DNA from: Streptomyces sp. TLI_235
GTDB lineage: Bacteria > Actinomycetota > Actinomycetes > Streptomycetales > Streptomycetaceae
Direction of reading: 5' to 3'
NCBI GenBank assembly: GCA_002300355.1
Contig: NSGV01000001.1
Coordinates: forward strand, 2,914,001-2,978,000
DNA: 64,000 nt
Notes under the pieces: model-generated
What the model saw: only the letters and a program-made list of their open reading frames with translations
Database searches by the model: none
Told to the model about the DNA's origin: nothing
Translations under genes and position numbers: made by a program
Part shown: piece by piece, positions 24,722 to 33,311 of the stretch
How the letters are laid out: every line of letters starts with the position of its first letter
Position numbering within the stretch: the stretch's first letter is position 1

Positions 24722-26299
24722 ATGGCGACTCCCGGTACGGAAAGCGTCGAACTGCTCACGGACGCCGGCGCGGTGCTCCAGCCGGGCTTCACCGGACTCA
24801 CCGCCCCCGAGTGGCTGCGCCGCAGACTGGGCTCGGGCGAGCTGGGCGGCGTCGCGCTGTTCGGCCGCAACATCCGTACCCCGCAGCAGGTCGCCGCGCT
24901 GACCGCCGAGATGTACGCGCTCAACCCGGACCTGCTGATCGCCACCGACGAGGAGGGCGGCGACGTCACCCGGCTGGAGGTCGCCAGCGGCTCCTCCTAC
25001 CCCGGCAACCTGGCGCTCGGCGAGGTCGACGACACCGACCTCACCGAGCGGGTCGCCCGCTCGATCGGCCTCGACCTCTCCTCGGTGGGCATCAACCTCG
25101 ACTACGCCCCCGACGCGGACGTCAACTCCAACCCCGACAACCCGGTGATCGGCGTCCGCTCCTTCGGTGCCGACGGCGACCTCGCCGCCCGGCACACCGC
25201 CGCCTGGGTCCGCGGCCTGCAGTCCGCCGGCGTGGCCGCCTGCGCCAAGCACTTCCCCGGCCACGGCGACACCTCCGGCGACTCCCACCTCGGGCTGCCG
25301 CGGATCGACCTCAGCTCGGAGCAGGTGCAGGAGCACCTCAAGCCGTTCCGCGCCGCCATCGCGGCCGGCGTGAAGTCGATCATGACGGCGCACATCCTCT
25401 TCCCCGCGTACGACGCGCAGTTGCCCGCCACCATGTCGCAGGAGATCCTCACCGGCCTGCTCCGCGGGGAGCTCGGCTACACCGGCCTGATCGTCACCGA
25501 CGGCATCGAGATGGGCGCCATCTCCGGCACCCACGGCGTCGCCGCCGGCTCGGTCCGCGCCGTCGCGGCCGGCGCCGACACCATCTGCGTCGGCGGCGGC
25601 CTGCAGGACGAGGCGGCCTTCGTCTACCTGCGCGACGCCCTGGTCTGGGCCGTCCGCGAGGGCCGGCTCTCCGCCGAGCGGCTGCACGAGGCCGCCGAGC
25701 GGAACCGGGCCGTCGCCCGCTGGTCCGCCGCCGAGCGGGCCGCCCTGGCCGGCACCCACGGCGAGGTCGGCATCGGCCTGGCCGCCGCCCGCCGCGCGCT
25801 GCGCATCCACGGCGACCTGCGCCCGCTGGAGGGTGTGCCGCACGTGGTGGAGTTCTCCCCCGGTGCCAACATCGCGGTCGGCGACCAGACCCCGTGGGGC
25901 GTCTCCGGCCCGCTCACCGAGCTCGTCCCCGGCACCACGCACACCCGGGTCGGCGCCCCCGCCACCCGGATCGAGGGCTCCGGCCTGCTGCACGTGGCGG
26001 TCGCCGCCGAGGGCGCGGACGTCGACGTGCGGCCGCTGCTCGGCGCCGCGGTCAACCGCCCGCTGGTGATCGTCGTCCGCGACGTCCACCGGCACCCGTG
26101 GATGCTGCGCGCCGCGCTCGCGATGACCGCCGCCCGCCCCGACGCGGTGGTCGTGGAGATCGGGACGGCGCACGGCCTGGCCGAGAGCTTCGGCGGCCGC
26201 GGCACGACCGTCCTCGCCACCCACGGCGGGGCCCGGGTCTGCGGTGTGGCCGCCGCCGAGGCGCTGGCCGGGCTGGTGCTGGGCGCGGCGTCCGTCTGA
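24722..26299 (+). CDS. dasD: Cytoplasmic GH3 beta-N-acetylglucosaminidase (DasD-like)
   Basis: A 525-residue GH3 hydrolase of the NagZ type. The signature [14 protein letters not shown] holds the His/Asp pair that acts as general acid/base in NagZ-like enzymes, and the nucleophile Asp lies in [30 protein letters not shown] and [16 protein letters not shown] are further family motifs. An extra C-terminal domain (about 370-525) lacks known catalytic residues. There is no signal peptide, so it should split imported chitobiose to GlcNAc inside the cell. The ATG at 24722 follows agggaaggaacc. It sits between dasC and dasR, supporting this role. Confidence 0.92.
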   Translation: MATPGTESVELLTDAGAVLQPGFTGLTAPEWLRRRLGSGELGGVALFGRNIRTPQQVAALTAEMYALNPDLLIATDEEGGDVTRLEVASGSSYPGNLALGEVDDTDLTERVARSIGLDLSSVGINLDYAPDADVNSNPDNPVIGVRSFGADGDLAARHTAAWVRGLQSAGVAACAKHFPGHGDTSGDSHLGLPRIDLSSEQVQEHLKPFRAAIAAGVKSIMTAHILFPAYDAQLPATMSQEILTGLLRGELGYTGLIVTDGIEMGAISGTHGVAAGSVRAVAAGADTICVGGGLQDEAAFVYLRDALVWAVREGRLSAERLHEAAERNRAVARWSAAERAALAGTHGEVGIGLAAARRALRIHGDLRPLEGVPHVVEFSPGANIAVGDQTPWGVSGPLTELVPGTTHTRVGAPATRIEGSGLLHVAVAAEGADVDVRPLLGAAVNRPLVIVVRDVHRHPWMLRAALAMTAARPDAVVVEIGTAHGLAESFGGRGTTVLATHGGARVCGVAAAEALAGLVLGAASV

Positions 26300-26311
26300 C
26301 GGACCCGGTGT

Positions 26312-26337
26312 CCGCCGGGCGCGCGAGCGTCCGGCGG
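26312..26337 (+). terminator. Hairpin after the N-acetylglucosaminidase gene
   Basis: An 11-bp stem with one G-U pair (ccgccgggcgc / gcgtccggcgg) and loop gcga, 12 bp after the stop. Confidence 0.65.
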
Positions 26338-26502
26338 CCTTCCCTGCCCGGGCCCCGACGGGCCCCGGGCCGAACCGGGGGCGGCGTCCGGCCGAACCGG
26401 GCACCGCGGGAGCTCACACTCGGCGGCCCCCGCGTGCGACCATGTGCTGATACAACGACGGAGGAGCCGGTGACGGCGGCAGGGCGAGGAGTGAGAGCGG
26501 CC

Positions 26503-27303
26503 ATGAGCGGCGACAGAGGCACGGCGGCCCTCCCGGAGGGCACCACGGTGCCGGCGCAGTCCACGGCAGCCACCGGTACGGCCGCGCGGGTGCCCAAGTA
26601 CTACGGGCTCAAGCGCCACCTGCTGCAGCTGACCGAGACCCAGCCGGCCGGCACCCCGGTGCCGCCGGAGCGGGCGCTGGCGGCCCAGTTCGACACCTCG
26701 CGCACCACCGTCCGGCAGGCCCTGCAGGAGCTGGTCGTCGAGGGCCGGCTGGAGCGCATCCAGGGCAAGGGCACCTTCGTCGCCAAGCCCAAGGTCGCCC
26801 AGGCGCTGCAGCTCACCTCGTACACCGAGGACATGCGCGCCCAGGGCCTGGAGCCGACCTCCCGGCTGATCGAGGTCGGCTACATCAGCGCCGACGAGCG
26901 GCTCGCCCCGCTGCTGGACATCAAGCCCGGCAGCCGGGTGCTGCGGATCGAGCGCCTGCGCCTGGCCAACGGCGACCCGATGGCGATCGAGGTGGCACAC
27001 CTGTCCGCCAAGCGCTTCCCGGCGCTGCGCCGCAACCTGGTCAAGCACAACTCGCTCTACACCGCGCTGCGCGAGGTGTACGGGGTCACCGTGGCCGAGG
27101 CCGAGGAGACCATCGAGACCACCCTCGCCAACCCGCGCGAGGCCGGGCTGCTCGGCTCCGACCTGGGCCTGCCGATGCTCCAGCTCTCCCGGCACTCCTT
27201 CGACGCGGAGGGCGCCCCGGTGGAGTGGGTGCGCTCGATCTACCGCGGCGACCGGTACAAGTTCATCACCCGCCTGCAGCGGCCCGAGCAGCCGCCGGCC
27301 TGA
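26503..27303 (+). CDS. dasR: GntR-family GlcNAc-responsive repressor DasR
   Basis: A 266-residue HutC-subfamily GntR regulator. The N-terminal winged helix has [40 protein letters not shown] and FVAKPKV; the C-terminal UTRA effector domain has [40 protein letters not shown] and [15 protein letters not shown]. The whole matches remembered Streptomyces DasR closely. DasR represses chitin/GlcNAc uptake and chitinase genes and is released by GlcN-6-P. Start is uncertain: ATG 26503 (chosen, nearest known lengths) or GTG 26470 with gaggag. Here dasR is downstream of dasABC and the glucosaminidase rather than divergent from dasA, as I recall for S. coelicolor. Confidence 0.95.
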   Translation: MSGDRGTAALPEGTTVPAQSTAATGTAARVPKYYGLKRHLLQLTETQPAGTPVPPERALAAQFDTSRTTVRQALQELVVEGRLERIQGKGTFVAKPKVAQALQLTSYTEDMRAQGLEPTSRLIEVGYISADERLAPLLDIKPGSRVLRIERLRLANGDPMAIEVAHLSAKRFPALRRNLVKHNSLYTALREVYGVTVAEAEETIETTLANPREAGLLGSDLGLPMLQLSRHSFDAEGAPVEWVRSIYRGDRYKFITRLQRPEQPPA

Positions 27304-27325
27304 GCGCCTCCCACCCGCTCGTGAC

Positions 27326-27364
27326 GGCCTGGTCCGGTCGGCTCCCCGCCGACCGGATCAGGCC
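27326..27364 (+). terminator. dasR terminator
   Basis: A 17-bp stem with one G-U pair (arms 27326-27342 and 27348-27364), loop tcccc, followed by tttt. It closes the das transcript. Confidence 0.92.
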
Positions 27365-27380
27365 TTTTCTGCGCGGACCG

Positions 27381-27394
27381 GTGACACAGGTCAC
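27381..27394 (+). promoter_or_regulatory. Candidate Crp operator upstream of the monocarboxylate symporter operon
   Basis: GTGACACAGGTCAC is an exact GTGA-N6-TCAC palindrome. It lies about 12 bp before a possible -10 (TACATT, 27406-27411), so it could overlap or replace the -35 as an activator site. Confidence 0.6.
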
Positions 27395-27522
27395 GTCCGT
27401 GCCCTACATTTCGCTCCCGTACTGACTGCCGATCACCAAGGGTGCTGCTCGGCGGGCGCACGGGGGAAGCTCCGGGCGCTGCGGCGCCGACGAGGTGAGC
27501 CCACTTCAGCCGGAGCCGCGAC

Positions 27523-27807
27523 ATGTCGTCAGAAGTGCAACCCCCCACCGCGGACGGGGCTGCCGAGCCCCTCCCCGCCGTCACCCCGGCCCGTGTGCTG
27601 GCCGGATTCTGCCTCGCCGTACCGATCGTGGCGACGCTCTGGGTGTCCTCGTACACCAAGGCGGAGCCCGAGCTCGGCGGGATGCCGTTCTTCTACTGGT
27701 ACCAGCTGCTGTGGGTGCCGGTCTCGGCACTGTTCACGGTCGGCGCCTACCTGCTGATCAAGCGCGACGAGAAGGCCCGCAAGGCCGCCCGGGGCGGTGA
27801 GGCGTGA
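27523..27807 (+). CDS. Small membrane partner of the symporter (DUF3311-like)
   Basis: A 94-residue protein with two membrane segments (ARVLAGFCLAVPIVATLWVS and WYQLLWVPVSALFTVGAYLL) separated by the loop PELGGMPFFYWYQ. Small proteins of this type are routinely encoded ahead of MctP-like sodium:solute symporters and are presumed accessory subunits. Its stop overlaps the GTG start of the symporter by 4 bases. It probably assembles with or stabilises the transporter; direct evidence is lacking. Confidence 0.85.
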   Translation: MSSEVQPPTADGAAEPLPAVTPARVLAGFCLAVPIVATLWVSSYTKAEPELGGMPFFYWYQLLWVPVSALFTVGAYLLIKRDEKARKAARGGEA

Positions 27808-29432
27808 TGCACACCGGCGTCAACGTCACCGCACTGACCGTCTTCCTGCTGTTCTTCGCGCTGGTCACCGTGATGGGCTTCCTGGCCTCCCGGTGGCGGC
27901 GCGCCGAAGACTCCCTGCACCTGCACGAGTGGGGCCTGGGCGGCCGCAGCTTCGGCACCTGGGTGACCTGGTTCCTGCTGGGCGGCGACCTCTACACCGC
28001 CTACACCTTCGTCGCTGTGCCGGCGGCGATCTACGGCACCGGTGCGGCGGGCTTCTTCGCCGTGCCGTACACGATCATCGCCTACCCGCTGGTGTTCCTG
28101 TTCCTGCCGCGGCTCTGGTCGGTCTCCCGGGTGCACGGGTACGTCACCCCGGCCGACTTCGTGCGCGGCCGGTACGGCTCCAAGTCGCTGTCGCTGGTGG
28201 TGGCGCTCACCGGCATCCTCGCGACCATGCCGTACATCGCGCTGCAGCTGGTCGGCATCCAGGCGGTGCTGGACGTGCTGGGCGTCGGCGGCTCGGGCAA
28301 CTGGTTCATGAAGGACCTGCCGCTGTTCCTGGCCTTCGCGGTGCTCGCGGCCTACACCTACTCCTCGGGCCTGCGGGCCCCGGCGCTGATCGCCTTCGTC
28401 AAGGACACCCTGGTCTACATCGTGATCATCGTCGCGGTGATCTACATCCCGATGCGGCTCGGCGGGTACGGCCACATCTTCGACGCGGCCGCGCAGAAGT
28501 TCTCCACCGTCAACCCGGCCACCGGTAAGCCCAGCGGCTCGCTGGTGCTCGGCCCGAACGCGCACTGGACGTACGCCACGCTGGCCCTCGGCTCGGCGCT
28601 GGCGCTCTTCATGTACCCGCACTCGGTGACTGGCGTGCTGGCCTCCAAGTCGCGGAACACGGTGCGCCGCAACATGGCGATCATGCCGGCGTACTCGCTG
28701 ATGCTCGGCCTGCTCGCGCTGCTGGGCTTCATGGCGATCGCGGCCGGCGTAGGCAAGGGTGTGAAGGGCTTCAACGCGCAGCTCTCGGTGCCGCAGCTGT
28801 TCGAGAACATGTTCCCGGACTGGTTCACCGGCGTCGCCTTCGCCGCGATCGGCATCGGCGCCCTGGTGCCCGCCGCGATCATGTCGATCGCCGCGGCGAA
28901 CCTCTTCACCCGCAACATCTACAAGGAGTTCCTCAAGCCCGACGCCACGCCGGCGGACGAGACCCGGATCGCCAAGATCGCCTCGCTGCTGGTGAAGGTC
29001 GGCGCGCTGGCCTTCGTCCTGGCGATGGACAAGCAGTTCGCGATCAACCTGCAGCTGCTCGGCGGCCTGTGGATCCTGCAGACCTTCGTCACCGTCGTCG
29101 GCGGCCTGTTCACCCGGTGGTTCCACCGCTGGGCGCTGCTGGCCGGCTGGGCGGCCGGCATGGCCTACGGCACCTGGAAGGCCTACGGGATCTCCTCACC
29201 GGCCACCAAGCACTTCGGCGGCAACACCGCGGAGATCCCGTTCATCGGCGAGATCGGCTTCATCGGCCTCACCGCCTTCGTGCTGAACCTCGCGGTCGCG
29301 GTGGTGCTCACCCTCGTCTTCAAGGCCGTCAAGGCCCCGGAGGGCGTGGACGAGACCAGCAGCACCGACTACTCCGCCGAAGCCGGCGACGAGGCCGTCA
29401 CCGAGGCCCCGCAGCCCGCAGCGGCGCACTGA
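27804..29432 (+). CDS. mctP: Monocarboxylate sodium:solute symporter (MctP-like)
   Basis: A 542-residue SSS-family transporter with about 13 membrane helices. Typical features are LHEWGLGGRSFGTWVTWFLL at the start of the core, VHGYVTPADFVRGRYGSKSL, FMYPHSVTGVLASKSRNTVR and AIGIGALVPAAIMSIAAANL near the sodium site. MctP-type proteins take up acetate, lactate, pyruvate and similar acids. The GTG start at 27804 overlaps the small upstream gene. The acidic, Ala-rich C-terminal tail (after about residue 510) is cytoplasmic. A Crp-like site before the operon fits control by carbon status. Exact substrates are inferred from the family. Confidence 0.9.
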   Translation: MMHTGVNVTALTVFLLFFALVTVMGFLASRWRRAEDSLHLHEWGLGGRSFGTWVTWFLLGGDLYTAYTFVAVPAAIYGTGAAGFFAVPYTIIAYPLVFLFLPRLWSVSRVHGYVTPADFVRGRYGSKSLSLVVALTGILATMPYIALQLVGIQAVLDVLGVGGSGNWFMKDLPLFLAFAVLAAYTYSSGLRAPALIAFVKDTLVYIVIIVAVIYIPMRLGGYGHIFDAAAQKFSTVNPATGKPSGSLVLGPNAHWTYATLALGSALALFMYPHSVTGVLASKSRNTVRRNMAIMPAYSLMLGLLALLGFMAIAAGVGKGVKGFNAQLSVPQLFENMFPDWFTGVAFAAIGIGALVPAAIMSIAAANLFTRNIYKEFLKPDATPADETRIAKIASLLVKVGALAFVLAMDKQFAINLQLLGGLWILQTFVTVVGGLFTRWFHRWALLAGWAAGMAYGTWKAYGISSPATKHFGGNTAEIPFIGEIGFIGLTAFVLNLAVAVVLTLVFKAVKAPEGVDETSSTDYSAEAGDEAVTEAPQPAAAH

Positions 29433-29472
29433 GGCGAGGGGCGCACAGCGCCTGACATCGTGCGCCCTGTGC

Positions 29473-29513
29473 TCGCGCCGCCACCACCGTCAACACTGGT
29501 GGTGGCGGCGCGA
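29473..29513 (+). terminator. Terminator of the symporter operon
   Basis: A perfect 16-bp stem (tcgcgccgccaccacc / ggtggtggcggcgcga) with a 9-nt loop, 41 bp after the symporter stop. Confidence 0.9.
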
Positions 29514-29617
29514 TCATCGTGTCCGGGCGCGGCTCCCCACGGGCGCGCCCTCCCCCACCACCCAGGGGCGCCGCCGCGCTAGGCGCAGCGCGAGACACCG
29601 AGACGGGGAGACGGGCG

Positions 29618-30382
29618 ATGGCAGAGGCCGACACCATCCTGAACGGGTACCGCACCGAACGCGAGGGCGGCGGCCGGCCGCTGCCCTCCGTGCTGATCGC
29701 CACCCGGCACGGCGAGTCCGTCGCCAACGTCGAGTTCCGGCTGGCCGAGGAGACGGGTGCGCTGACCGTCCCGATCAGCAGCCGTGACGCCGACATCCCA
29801 CTCTCGCTGCACGGCCAGGCGCAGGCCCAGGCGCTGGGGCGCTGGTGGGCCGGCCTGCCCGCCGCGGACCGGCCGCGCGCGGTGTGGTGCTCCCCGTACG
29901 TGCGGACGGCCGAGACGGCGCGGATCGCCCTCGCGCAGGCCTCCGGGCTGGGGGCGGTGCCGGTGGGGGTGCCGGTGCGGTACGACGAGCGGCTGCGGGA
30001 CAGAGAGCTCGGCGTGCTGGAGATGCTGACCCGGGCCGCCATCGACAAGGAGCACCCGGCGGAGGCCGCCCGGCGCAGGCGGATGGGCGAGCTGTACTAC
30101 CGGCCGCCGGGCGGGGAGTCCTGGCTGGACGTGGCGCTGCGGGTGCGGGGAGTGCTGCGGGACCTCTGCGAGGAGGAGCGGGGCCGGCCGGTGCTGGTGG
30201 TCGCGCACGACTGCACGGTGCTGATGCTGCGGCACGTCCTGGACCGCCTCACCGAGCCGCAGTTGCTCGCCCTGGAGCCCGTCCGCAACTGCTCGACGAG
30301 TCTGTGGCGGGCCGCCGACGACCGGCTCCGCCCCGACTTCTGGAACACCACCGGCCACCTGCCGGGCGGCGGGGCCGGGTAG
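29618..30382 (+). CDS. Histidine phosphatase (phosphoglycerate mutase-like) family protein
   Basis: A 254-residue branch 1 histidine phosphatase. The catalytic motif is LIATRHGESVAN with the phospho-accepting His near residue 28, a second conserved region is AVWCSPYVRTAETARIA, and the second catalytic His is in LVVAHDCTVLML. The longer insertion with GELYYRPPGGESWLDVALRV resembles a GpmB/fructose-2,6-bisphosphatase-like phosphatase more than a glycolytic mutase. Substrate unknown. The ATG at 29618 has ggggagacgggcg upstream. It is convergent with the response regulator gene. Confidence 0.88.
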   Translation: MAEADTILNGYRTEREGGGRPLPSVLIATRHGESVANVEFRLAEETGALTVPISSRDADIPLSLHGQAQAQALGRWWAGLPAADRPRAVWCSPYVRTAETARIALAQASGLGAVPVGVPVRYDERLRDRELGVLEMLTRAAIDKEHPAEAARRRRMGELYYRPPGGESWLDVALRVRGVLRDLCEEERGRPVLVVAHDCTVLMLRHVLDRLTEPQLLALEPVRNCSTSLWRAADDRLRPDFWNTTGHLPGGGAG

Positions 30383-30394
30383 CCGGCCCGGGGA

Positions 30395-30432
30395 GCCGGC
30401 CTGACGGGCCGGGGCGCCGGCCTGACGGGCCG
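30395..30432. repeat. Short direct repeat between convergent genes
   Basis: gccggcctgacgggccg occurs at 30395-30411 and 30416-30432 (period 21 bp). Each unit has internal dyad symmetry, so it may also act as a terminator. Confidence 0.7.
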
Positions 30433-30438
30433 CGGGCC

Positions 30439-31068
30439 TCAGCGCAGCAGGCGGCGCTCCTTGGCGACCGCGACGGCGCCGGCCCGGGTGTCGACGCCGA
30501 GCTTGTCGTAGATGCGGCCGAGATGGTTCTTGACGGTGGCCTCGCTGATGAACAGGGCGCGGGCGATCTCCCGGTTGCCGAGGCCCTCGGAGAGCCGGCC
30601 GAGGATCTCCTGCTCGCGGTCGGTGAGCCGGGGCGCCGGGGCGCGCATCTGGGCCATCACCCGGCTGGCGACCGGCGGCGAGAGCACCGTGCGGCCGGCG
30701 GCCGCCGCGTGCACGGCGGCGAACAGCTCCTCCGGGCGCTCGGCCTTCAGCAGGTAGCCGGTGGCGCCGGCGTCGATGGCGCGGGTGATGTCGGCGTCGG
30801 TGTCGTAGGTGGTGAGGACGAGGACGTGCGGGCCGCCCCCGGCCGCGGTGATCCGCCGGGTGGCCTCGACACCGTCGATGCCGCTGCCCAGCTGGAGGTC
30901 CATGAGGACCACCTGCGGCCGGAGCCGCTCGGCGAGCGCGACGGCCTCCTCGCCGCTGCCGGCCTCGCCGACCACGTCGATGTCGCCGGCGCTGGCGAGC
31001 AGCGCGAGCAGGCCCGCCCGGACGACCGCGTGGTCGTCGCAGACGAGCAGCCGAACCGGCGGGTTCAT
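30439..31068 (-). CDS. senR: NarL/LuxR-type response regulator (SenR-like)
   Basis: A 209-residue two-component regulator. The receiver domain (1-125) has the acidic pair CDDHAVVRAG, the phospho-acceptor Asp in VVLMDLQLG, the Thr in VLVLTTYDTD and Lys in GYLLKAE. The LuxR helix-turn-helix is LTDREQEILGRLSEGLGNRE and TVKNHLGRIYDKLGV. It overlaps the kinase gene by 4 bases and should be its partner. The neighbouring hbpS-like gene suggests the SenS-SenR system of Streptomyces, which responds to haem and redox stress. The specific name is by context. Confidence 0.9.
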   Translation of the reverse strand: MNPPVRLLVCDDHAVVRAGLLALLASAGDIDVVGEAGSGEEAVALAERLRPQVVLMDLQLGSGIDGVEATRRITAAGGGPHVLVLTTYDTDADITRAIDAGATGYLLKAERPEELFAAVHAAAAGRTVLSPPVASRVMAQMRAPAPRLTDREQEILGRLSEGLGNREIARALFISEATVKNHLGRIYDKLGVDTRAGAVAVAKERRLLR

Positions 31069-32261
31069 CCCGGCCTCCCGGTGTGCAGGGGTACGGCGGC
31101 GGAGAGCACGGTGCCCTCCCCCGGGGTGCTCTCGACGGTGAGGGTGCCGCCGAGCTGGCGGAGCCTGGCCCGTATGGCGGGCAGTCCGTGGCCGCGGGCG
31201 GCGGTGAGCCCGGTGGTGTCCGGGGGCAGGCCGCGGCCGTTGTCCGCGATGTCGAGGACGGCCTGGTCGCCCAGGTAGGAGAGGGTGAGGGCGGCGGCCG
31301 TGGCCCGGGCGTGCTCGCGGACGTTGGCGAGGGCGCCCTGGGCGATCCGCAGCAGGGCGGCCTGGGTGGCGGGCGGCAGCGGCACGGGGGTGCCGTCGAG
31401 GTGGAAGCGGACCGGCAGGCCGGTCTCGGTGCTCTCACGGTCGGCGAGGGCCCGCAGGGCGCGGTCGAGGCCGCCGCCGTCGGCGAGTTCGGCGGGGGCG
31501 AGGTCGTGGACGAAGCGGCGGGCCTCGGCGAGGTTGCGGCCGGTGACGGCGGCGGCGCTGCGGACGTGGCGGCGGGCGGTGTCCGGGTCGGTGTCCCACG
31601 TGCGGTCGGCGGCCTGGAGGAGCATCTGCTGGCTGGACAGGCCCTGGGCGAGGGTGTCGTGGATCTCCATGGCGAGGCGCTCGCGCTCCGCCAGGGTGCC
31701 CTCGCGGCGCTCGGTGGAGGCGAGGTCTCGGCGGGTGCGGACCAGGTCGTCGACGAGGGCCCGCTGCCGGGCGGTCTGCCGCCGCATGGTGAGGAAGACG
31801 GCGGTCGCGAGGGCCGCAACGGTGGGCGGGAGGATCAGCACGGTGGCGTCGGCCGGGCCGGGCAGCCGGGCCTGGCCGACGGTGACCAGCGCGGTGAGCG
31901 CGGCGACCAGCGGGAGGGCCGCCCGGGTGGGCAGGGTGCGCAGCGCGGTGTAGACGAGCGGGACGGCGCACCAGGCGAAGCTGGGGGCCAGCAGGACGAG
32001 GACCACCCAGAGCGCGACGACCAGGGCGAGGGCGCCGGCGGCGGTCCGGCTGCGGCGGGTACCGGGCCGGGGCCCATCGGGTCGGTCGGGTCGGTCGGGT
32101 CGGTCGGGTCGGTCGGGTCGGTCCGGTCCGTTCGCGGCGGTGTCCTGGTGGACGGTGTCCCAGCCCGCGGTGTCCCGGCCCGCGGTGTTCTCGCGGGGCG
32201 GGGCGAGCAGGCGGGAGCCCGTGAGCTGGGCGGCGGCGAGGGCGGTGGAGAGACCGATCAC
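31065..32261 (-). CDS. senS: Sensor histidine kinase (SenS-like), N-terminally cut by an in-frame stop
   Basis: The remaining frame gives 398 residues. It contains about five hydrophobic segments (one at the very start, VIGLSTALAAAQL, then four at about 75-155), a HisKA_3 domain with LAMEIHDTLAQGLSSQQMLL (His is the phosphorylation site) and a HATPase_c domain (ANVREHARATAAAL, DIADNGRGLPPD, ARGHGLPAIRARL). The nominal start GTG at 32261 directly follows a TAG at 32264-32262 in the same frame; upstream the frame continues with a further membrane segment and a proper start. There is no ribosome site before 32261. Either the gene is disrupted, or translation restarts at the TAG-GTG junction. A nine-base tandem repeat encodes (Asp-Arg-Pro)n at about residues 46-62. 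Confidence 0.85.
   Translation of the reverse strand: MIGLSTALAAAQLTGSRLLAPPRENTAGRDTAGWDTVHQDTAANGPDRPDRPDRPDRPDRPDGPRPGTRRSRTAAGALALVVALWVVLVLLAPSFAWCAVPLVYTALRTLPTRAALPLVAALTALVTVGQARLPGPADATVLILPPTVAALATAVFLTMRRQTARQRALVDDLVRTRRDLASTERREGTLAERERLAMEIHDTLAQGLSSQQMLLQAADRTWDTDPDTARRHVRSAAAVTGRNLAEARRFVHDLAPAELADGGGLDRALRALADRESTETGLPVRFHLDGTPVPLPPATQAALLRIAQGALANVREHARATAAALTLSYLGDQAVLDIADNGRGLPPDTTGLTAARGHGLPAIRARLRQLGGTLTVESTPGEGTVLSAAVPLHTGRPG
32079..32123 (-). repeat. 9-bp microsatellite in the SenS-like kinase gene
   Basis: Five tandem copies of gggtcggtc, followed by a degenerate copy, encode repeated Asp-Arg-Pro on the minus strand. The unit is a multiple of three, so copy-number change keeps the frame and alters only linker length. 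Confidence 0.92.
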
Positions 32262-32402
32262 CTAGGGGGTGGCGGGGCTGTCGGGGTGGTGCGTGAGGTA
32301 GCGGCCGAGCGATCCGGCGAGCAGCAGCAGGAAGGCGGCGTCGAGGACGAGGGCGAGGCGGCGCTCGTCGGTGTCGGCGTCGGTCCGCTGCGGCGGTCGC
32401 AC
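32262..32402 (-). pseudogene. N-terminal fragment of the SenS-like kinase, ended by TAG
   Basis: GTG at 32402 has a good ribosome site (ggagacacac) and encodes 46 residues: a charged start, then the membrane segment LALVLDAAFLLLLAGSLGRY and a short loop HHPDSPATP, ending at TAG (32264-32262). The next codon, in the same frame, opens the kinase. Read through, the two parts give a normal multi-pass sensor kinase of 445 residues. A TGG-to-TAG change (Trp to stop) would explain it, but a sequencing error must be excluded. Confidence 0.75.
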
Positions 32403-32678
32403 GTGTGTCTCCGTTTCTGCCGCGGGTCCGCGGCCGGCGCGGGATACAGCGGGATACAGGTGTCGCGGGATGCGGGATGCGGGCGCCGGCCGGTCCGTGG
32501 TTCGGATTCTGGCCGGTCGGCCGCTGCCGCGCATCGGCCGACCGGTTGACCCCGGTGTCCTCCATCATGCCTGCGCAGGCGAGCCGGAACGCCGACGCCG
32601 GGGAGGGGGCGGGGCCCGGAGGATCGAGGTGGAGTCCGAGCCGCAGGGGCCGGACCGGTGAAGCGCCGAGGAGTCGCA
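32403..32678. promoter_or_regulatory. Divergent hbpS/senS control region with GCGGGAT repeats
   Basis: Four GCGGGAT motifs begin at 32439, 32449, 32465 and 32472; the first two form a perfect 10-bp direct repeat gcgggataca. Evenly spaced direct repeats near both promoters suit a NarL-type response regulator such as SenR. The hbpS ribosome site is gaggag at about 32667. Confidence 0.5.
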
Positions 32679-33239
32679 ATGAAGAAGACGTCGATGCGGG
32701 CACGGATACTGGGCGGCGCCGTGGCGGTGGCCGCGCTGGGTGCGGGCACCGTCGGCGCGGTGGCGGCGAGCGCGGAGACCTCCGGTTCGGCCGGTGCTCC
32801 CGCGGCGGTCCGCGCCGAGGCCGGCGGCAAGGACATGGTGTCCTCCTCGCACCTGTCGGTGGACGCCGCGACCAGGGCGGCGCTGGCGGCGATCGACGCG
32901 GCCGGCCAGGGCGGCTACAAGGTCTCGGTCGCCGTGGTCGACCGGAACGGCAACACGATCGTCGCGCTGCGCGGTGACGGCGCCGGCCCGCGGTCGCCGG
33001 AGTCGGCGGAGCGCAAGGCCTTCACGGCGGTGTCCTGGAACGCCCCGACCTCGGAGCTGGCGAAGCGCCTGGCGCAGACCCCGAACCTCAAGGACATCCC
33101 GGGCACGCTGTTCCTGGGCGGCGGCGCCCCGGTGCAGGTCAAGGGCGTGCCGGTGGCGGCGGTCGGTGTCGCGGGCGCCCCGAGCGGCGACCTGGACGAG
33201 CAGTTCGCGCAGGCGGGTGTCGCGGCGCTCGGCCGGTAG
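32679..33239 (+). CDS. hbpS: Secreted haem-binding HbpS-like protein (GlcG/DUF336 family)
   Basis: A 186-residue protein with an N-terminal signal (ARILGGAVAVAALGAGTVGA) and a GlcG/HbpS domain from about residue 55 (LSVDAATRAALAAIDAAGQ, VSVAVVDRNGNTIVALRGDG, RKAFTAVSWN, GTLFLGGGAPVQVKGVPVAA). HbpS of Streptomyces binds haem outside the cell and modulates the kinase SenS according to redox state. Its divergent position to a kinase/response-regulator pair supports that assignment, although the GlcG fold alone is widespread. ATG at 32679 follows gaggagtcgca; a GTG at 32658 precedes this ribosome site. A terminator follows. Confidence 0.87.
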   Translation: MKKTSMRARILGGAVAVAALGAGTVGAVAASAETSGSAGAPAAVRAEAGGKDMVSSSHLSVDAATRAALAAIDAAGQGGYKVSVAVVDRNGNTIVALRGDGAGPRSPESAERKAFTAVSWNAPTSELAKRLAQTPNLKDIPGTLFLGGGAPVQVKGVPVAAVGVAGAPSGDLDEQFAQAGVAALGR

Positions 33240-33252
33240 CGGGCCGCCCGTC

Positions 33253-33281
33253 CTCCCCTCCCGGCGACGGCGGGAGGGGAG
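33253..33281. terminator. Hairpin between convergent hbpS and the DJ-1/AraC gene
   Basis: An 11-bp stem ctcccctcccg / cgggaggggag with a 7-nt loop, 14 bp after the hbpS stop. Confidence 0.8.
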
Positions 33282-33311
33282 TCCCCCGCCGCGCCCCGAG
33301 CCCCGCCGCCG

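Noticed and set aside
23729..26404. 891-residue minus-strand frame opposite dasC and the GH3 gene
   Set aside because: Antisense shadow, low-complexity composition, no start signal.
32079..32123. Possible CRISPR-like array
   Set aside because: The units are 9 bp and contiguous without spacers; it is a coding microsatellite. I saw no CRISPR array anywhere in the window.
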